This document shows positions 13,358-15,280 of a DNA stretch of 15,280 nucleotides, in pieces. The translations under genes were made by a program, and so were the position numbers. Below the pieces are notes generated by a model, which was given only the letters and a program-made list of their open reading frames with translations, searched no databases and was not told the DNA's origin. Source of the DNA: an uncultured Collinsella sp. (GTDB lineage Bacteria > Actinomycetota > Coriobacteriia > Coriobacteriales > Coriobacteriaceae). The DNA is taken from NCBI GenBank assembly GCA_900545995.1, contig URBM01000032.1:1-15280 (forward strand), in the 5' to 3' direction. How positions within the stretch are numbered: position 1 is the first letter of the stretch; every line of letters begins with the position of its first letter.

Positions 13358-14757
13358 TTAACGGTCGTTTCGTTGCCGATATGAAGTCGCCCCGCACCCC
13401 CGATAACGAGGAGCCGGCTGCCGAGCGCGCCTGCGACTTCCGCCCCGTCGACAAGGGCTTCACCGAGGAGATGGCGCTGGCCGAGGCCGAGCGCTGCCTC
13501 AACTGCAAGAAGCCGTTCTGTGTTGAGGGCTGCCCCGTCAACATCAACATCCCCCGCTTTATCGAACAGATCCGCGAGAAGGACTTCGGCGGCGCTCTCG
13601 ATACCATCCGCGAGGACTCCATGCTTCCCGCCATCTGCGGCCGCGTCTGCCCGCAGGAGAACCAGTGCGAGGGCAAGTGCATCCGTGGCAAGAAGTCCGA
13701 GCCCGTGGCCATCGGCCAGCTCGAGCGCTTCCTGGGTGACCGCCCCGAGCTCGCCTCCACGCCCAAGATGGCCCCCAAGAACGGCAAGAAGGTTGCCGTC
13801 GTCGGCTCCGGCCCGTCCGGCATCACCTGCGCCGGCGAGCTCGCCCGCAACGGCTTTGACGTCACCGTCTTCGAGGCATTCTTCACCGGCGGCGGCGTGC
13901 TGGTCTACGGCATCCCCGAGTTCCGTCTGCCCAAGGCGGTCGTCAAGCGCGAGATCGACGGCCTGGAGGACATGGGCGTCAAGTTTGAGTACAACTCCGT
14001 CGTGGGCAACATGGCCACGGCCGAGGAGCTGTTCGGGCAGGGCTTCGACGCCATCTACGTGGCGACCGGCGCTGGCCTGCCCAAGTTCCTCAACGTCCCC
14101 GGCGAGAACCTGCCCAACGTCTTCTTCGCGAACGAGTACCTCACCCGCGTGAACCTGATGAAGGCCAACAAGTTCCCCGAGTACGACACCCCCACCAAGC
14201 ACGGCAAGAACGTCGTCGTCTTTGGTGGCGGCAACGTGGCTATGGACGCCGTCCGTACCGCCAAGCGCCTGGGCGCCGAGCACGCCATCATCGCCTATCG
14301 CCGTACCGAGGACGAGATGCCTTGCCGTCGCGCCGAGCTGCATCATGCTAAGGCCGAGGGCGTCGAGGTTCTGCCGCTCGTCTCCCCGCTCGAGTTTGTC
14401 GCCGGCGAGGACGGCTCCGTGTGCGCCGTCAAGGTCCAGAAGATGGAGCTCGGCGAGCCCGACGAGTCCGGCCGTCGTCGCCCGGTGCCCATCGAGGGCG
14501 CCATCGAGGAGATCCCCTGCGACGTCGCTATTTCGGCTATCGGCACCAACGCCAACCCCTTCGCAAAGAAGATCGGCGGCAAGATGGAGCTCAACAAGTG
14601 GGGCTACATCGTCGCCGACGAGGAGACCGGCCAGACCACCGATCCCCGCATCTGGGCTGGCGGCGACATCGTCACCGGTGCCGCTACGGTCATTCTGGCG
14701 ATGGGCGCCGGCAAGAAGGCCGCCGCTTCCATCACCAAGAGCCTGTTGGGCGAGTAA
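13348..14757 (+). CDS. nfnB: NfnB-like NADPH-binding Fe-S flavoprotein
   Basis: A 469-residue protein of the glutamate synthase small-subunit family, read as the large Nfn subunit, where NADPH and ferredoxin react at the bifurcating FAD. The N-terminal ferredoxin-like domain has CLNCKKPFCVEGCP (Cys50, 53, 58, 62) and CGRVCPQENQCEGKC (Cys97, 101, 107, 111, with Glu104 as a possible cluster ligand), fitting two [4Fe-4S] clusters. Then an FAD Rossmann motif VVGSGPSGITCAGELARNGF (about 150), GIPEFRLPK, and an NADPH motif VVFGGGNVAMDAVRTAKRLGA (about 291). The end is WAGGDIVTGAATVILAMGAGKKAA. No glutamate synthase large subunit is nearby, and pairing with nfnA favours Nfn over GltD. GAGG at 13331 is a distant ribosome site; translation is probably coupled through the 10-base overlap. 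Confidence 0.88.
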   Translation: MPLVNGRFVADMKSPRTPDNEEPAAERACDFRPVDKGFTEEMALAEAERCLNCKKPFCVEGCPVNINIPRFIEQIREKDFGGALDTIREDSMLPAICGRVCPQENQCEGKCIRGKKSEPVAIGQLERFLGDRPELASTPKMAPKNGKKVAVVGSGPSGITCAGELARNGFDVTVFEAFFTGGGVLVYGIPEFRLPKAVVKREIDGLEDMGVKFEYNSVVGNMATAEELFGQGFDAIYVATGAGLPKFLNVPGENLPNVFFANEYLTRVNLMKANKFPEYDTPTKHGKNVVVFGGGNVAMDAVRTAKRLGAEHAIIAYRRTEDEMPCRRAELHHAKAEGVEVLPLVSPLEFVAGEDGSVCAVKVQKMELGEPDESGRRRPVPIEGAIEEIPCDVAISAIGTNANPFAKKIGGKMELNKWGYIVADEETGQTTDPRIWAGGDIVTGAATVILAMGAGKKAAASITKSLLGE

Positions 14758-14785
14758 TCACCTACAGCACTAGCCACCAAACGGC

Positions 14786-14823
14786 AAAGTCCCCGTCGAG
14801 CACACGCCCGGCGGGGACTTTTT
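14786..14823 (+). terminator. Intrinsic terminator after nfnB
   Basis: AAAGTCCCCG (14786-14795) pairs with CGGGGACTTT (14812-14821), with a 16-base loop and a T-run to 14823. It lies 28 bp past the nfnB stop and ends the nfnAB unit. Confidence 0.92.
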
Positions 14824-14839
14824 CTATGCCGACCGCCCC

Positions 14840-14877
14840 ACCACCACAAAGGGGACAGGCACCTTTGTGGTGGTTTT
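14840..14877. repeat. Perfect 13-bp hairpin with GGACAGGCA loop
   Basis: ACCACCACAAAGG (14840-14852) pairs exactly with CCTTTGTGGTGGT (14862-14874), nine-base loop, and TTTT at 14874-14877. It could be a second terminator for nfnAB. The extra length and a separate good terminator 17 bp earlier suggest a dispersed palindromic repeat. Confidence 0.7.
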
Positions 14878-14890
14878 AGACTCGGCCGAC

Positions 14891-15133
14891 CGGTTTGTCT
14901 CGATCTGTAACAGGTAAGCCCCGTTGAGCCCCGTAGTTGTTACAGATCGAGACATTATGTCGGCGCTTCGCCCGTTCATCTTGATCTATAACAGTAAGAG
15001 GCCAAATCTCCCGCCACGTGTTACAGATCGAGACATTAGGTTGGCAGTCAGACGGTTCATCTAAATATGTAACATCTAGGGCCGTTTTTGGTGGCTAGTT
15101 GTTACAGATCGAGACTATTAGATGCGGAGGACG
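14891..15133. repeat. Three tandem 81-bp stem-loop repeat units
   Basis: Units start at 14891, 14972 and 15053, exactly 81 bp apart. Each has a left arm (14897-14912, 14978-14993, 15059-15074), a 25-base loop, and a right arm TGTTACAGATCGAGAC (14938-14953, 15019-15034, 15100-15115). The right arm is identical in all three. The left arm is a perfect complement in unit 1, has three changes in unit 2 and more in unit 3 (ATCTAAATATGTAACA). Loops share length but not sequence. Links between units share ATTA, GGC and GTTC. The array lies 3' of both nfnB and the surface-protein gene. There is no ORF or cas gene. Confidence 0.85.
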
Positions 15134-15150
15134 AGGGCCACCACCAAAAC

Positions 15151-15280
15151 CTAGCGCTCGCGACGCTTGGTTGCGGCGATGCCGGCAGCGGCGATGGTTG
15201 CGCCGGCGATGCCCAGGGCGGCGACTGTCATTGCGGTGTTGTCGCCCGTGGCAACCAGGGCGGCGTCGGACTTCTTTGCC
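15151..15280 (-). CDS. C-terminus of a sortase-type cell-surface protein (partial)
   Basis: Only the last 42 full codons are in the window. The stop TAG is at 15153-15151 and the gene runs off the right edge. The translated tail AKKSDAALVATGDNTAMTV continues into a hydrophobic Ala/Gly/Ile stretch and ends TKRRER. The order of a LPxTG-like pentapeptide (here LVATG, then D), a membrane segment and a basic tail is the layout of a cell-wall sorting signal. Val replaces the usual Pro, so the motif is non-canonical. The extracellular part is not visible, so no function can be given. It is convergent with nfnB across the repeat-rich spacer. Confidence 0.6.
   Translation of the reverse strand, partial: AKKSDAALVATGDNTAMTVAALGIAGATIAAAGIAATKRRER

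Noticed and set aside
13354..14346. 330-codon minus-strand open frame across nfnB
   Set aside because: Antisense shadow of nfnB with the same biased composition.
13348..14757. Annotation as glutamate synthase small subunit
   Set aside because: Same family, but the overlapping NfnA-type partner and the absence of a glutamate synthase large subunit favour NfnB; not fully excluded.
14891..15133. CRISPR array
   Set aside because: Only three units, an 81-bp period, a palindromic pair of arms in each unit and one degenerate arm; no cas genes in the window.

Overview
The window looks like a chromosomal piece of a high-GC gut actinobacterium of class Coriobacteriia, most likely Collinsella or a close relative. 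This is inferred from the strong G/C third-position bias, the gene content (glmU-prs-pth, a fused EcfA-type ABC ATPase, NfnAB-type flavoproteins, a sortase-type surface protein end) and the many palindromic intergenic repeats. No database search was run, so the genus is a judgement. Bases 1-31 are not biological: they match the Nextera Read 2 transposase adapter, ending in the 19-bp mosaic end, so the left edge is a raw contig or read end and the first gene is cut by sequencing.

Layout. (1) 32-2444, minus strand: a sirtuin (1692-2444) followed by a dihydropteroate synthase fused to a truncated HPPK (32-1596, folP-folK), carrying a long Ala/Glu/Pro-rich insertion inside the synthase barrel. 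(2) 2581-3399, plus: exonuclease III-type AP endonuclease. (3) 3549-6803, minus: a vitamin-type ECF importer written T - fused AA' ATPase - S, with overlapping or nearly overlapping ends. The linker of the fused ATPase is bounded by imperfect inverted repeats and looks like an in-frame inserted element. (4) 6994-9584, plus: glmU and prs, each with a clear intrinsic terminator. (5) 9671-11400: an accessory insertion between prs and pth. Two elements of about 200 bp with the same 24-bp terminal inverted repeats flank one lower-GC gene for a protein that looks like a Vsr/DUF559-type (PD-(D/E)XK fold) nuclease. (6) 11515-12144: pth. (7) 12145-12517: an intergenic region with a terminator, a 165-bp element closed by a perfect 22-bp inverted repeat, and a leader with an attenuator-like hairpin. 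(8) 12518-14757: nfnA-nfnB, overlapping by 10 bp. (9) 14758-15150: a terminator, a perfect 13-bp hairpin and three tandem 81-bp stem-loop units. (10) 15151-15280, minus: the last 42 codons of a cell-surface protein with a sortase-like tail.

Most genes are housekeeping: folate synthesis, DNA repair, vitamin uptake, UDP-GlcNAc and PRPP supply, peptidyl-tRNA recycling, and NADH/ferredoxin/NADPH balance in an anaerobe. The less ordinary biology is in the repeats: at least four different inverted-repeat families in 15 kb, one flanking a candidate nuclease gene as a composite cassette and one apparently domesticated as protein-coding linker.
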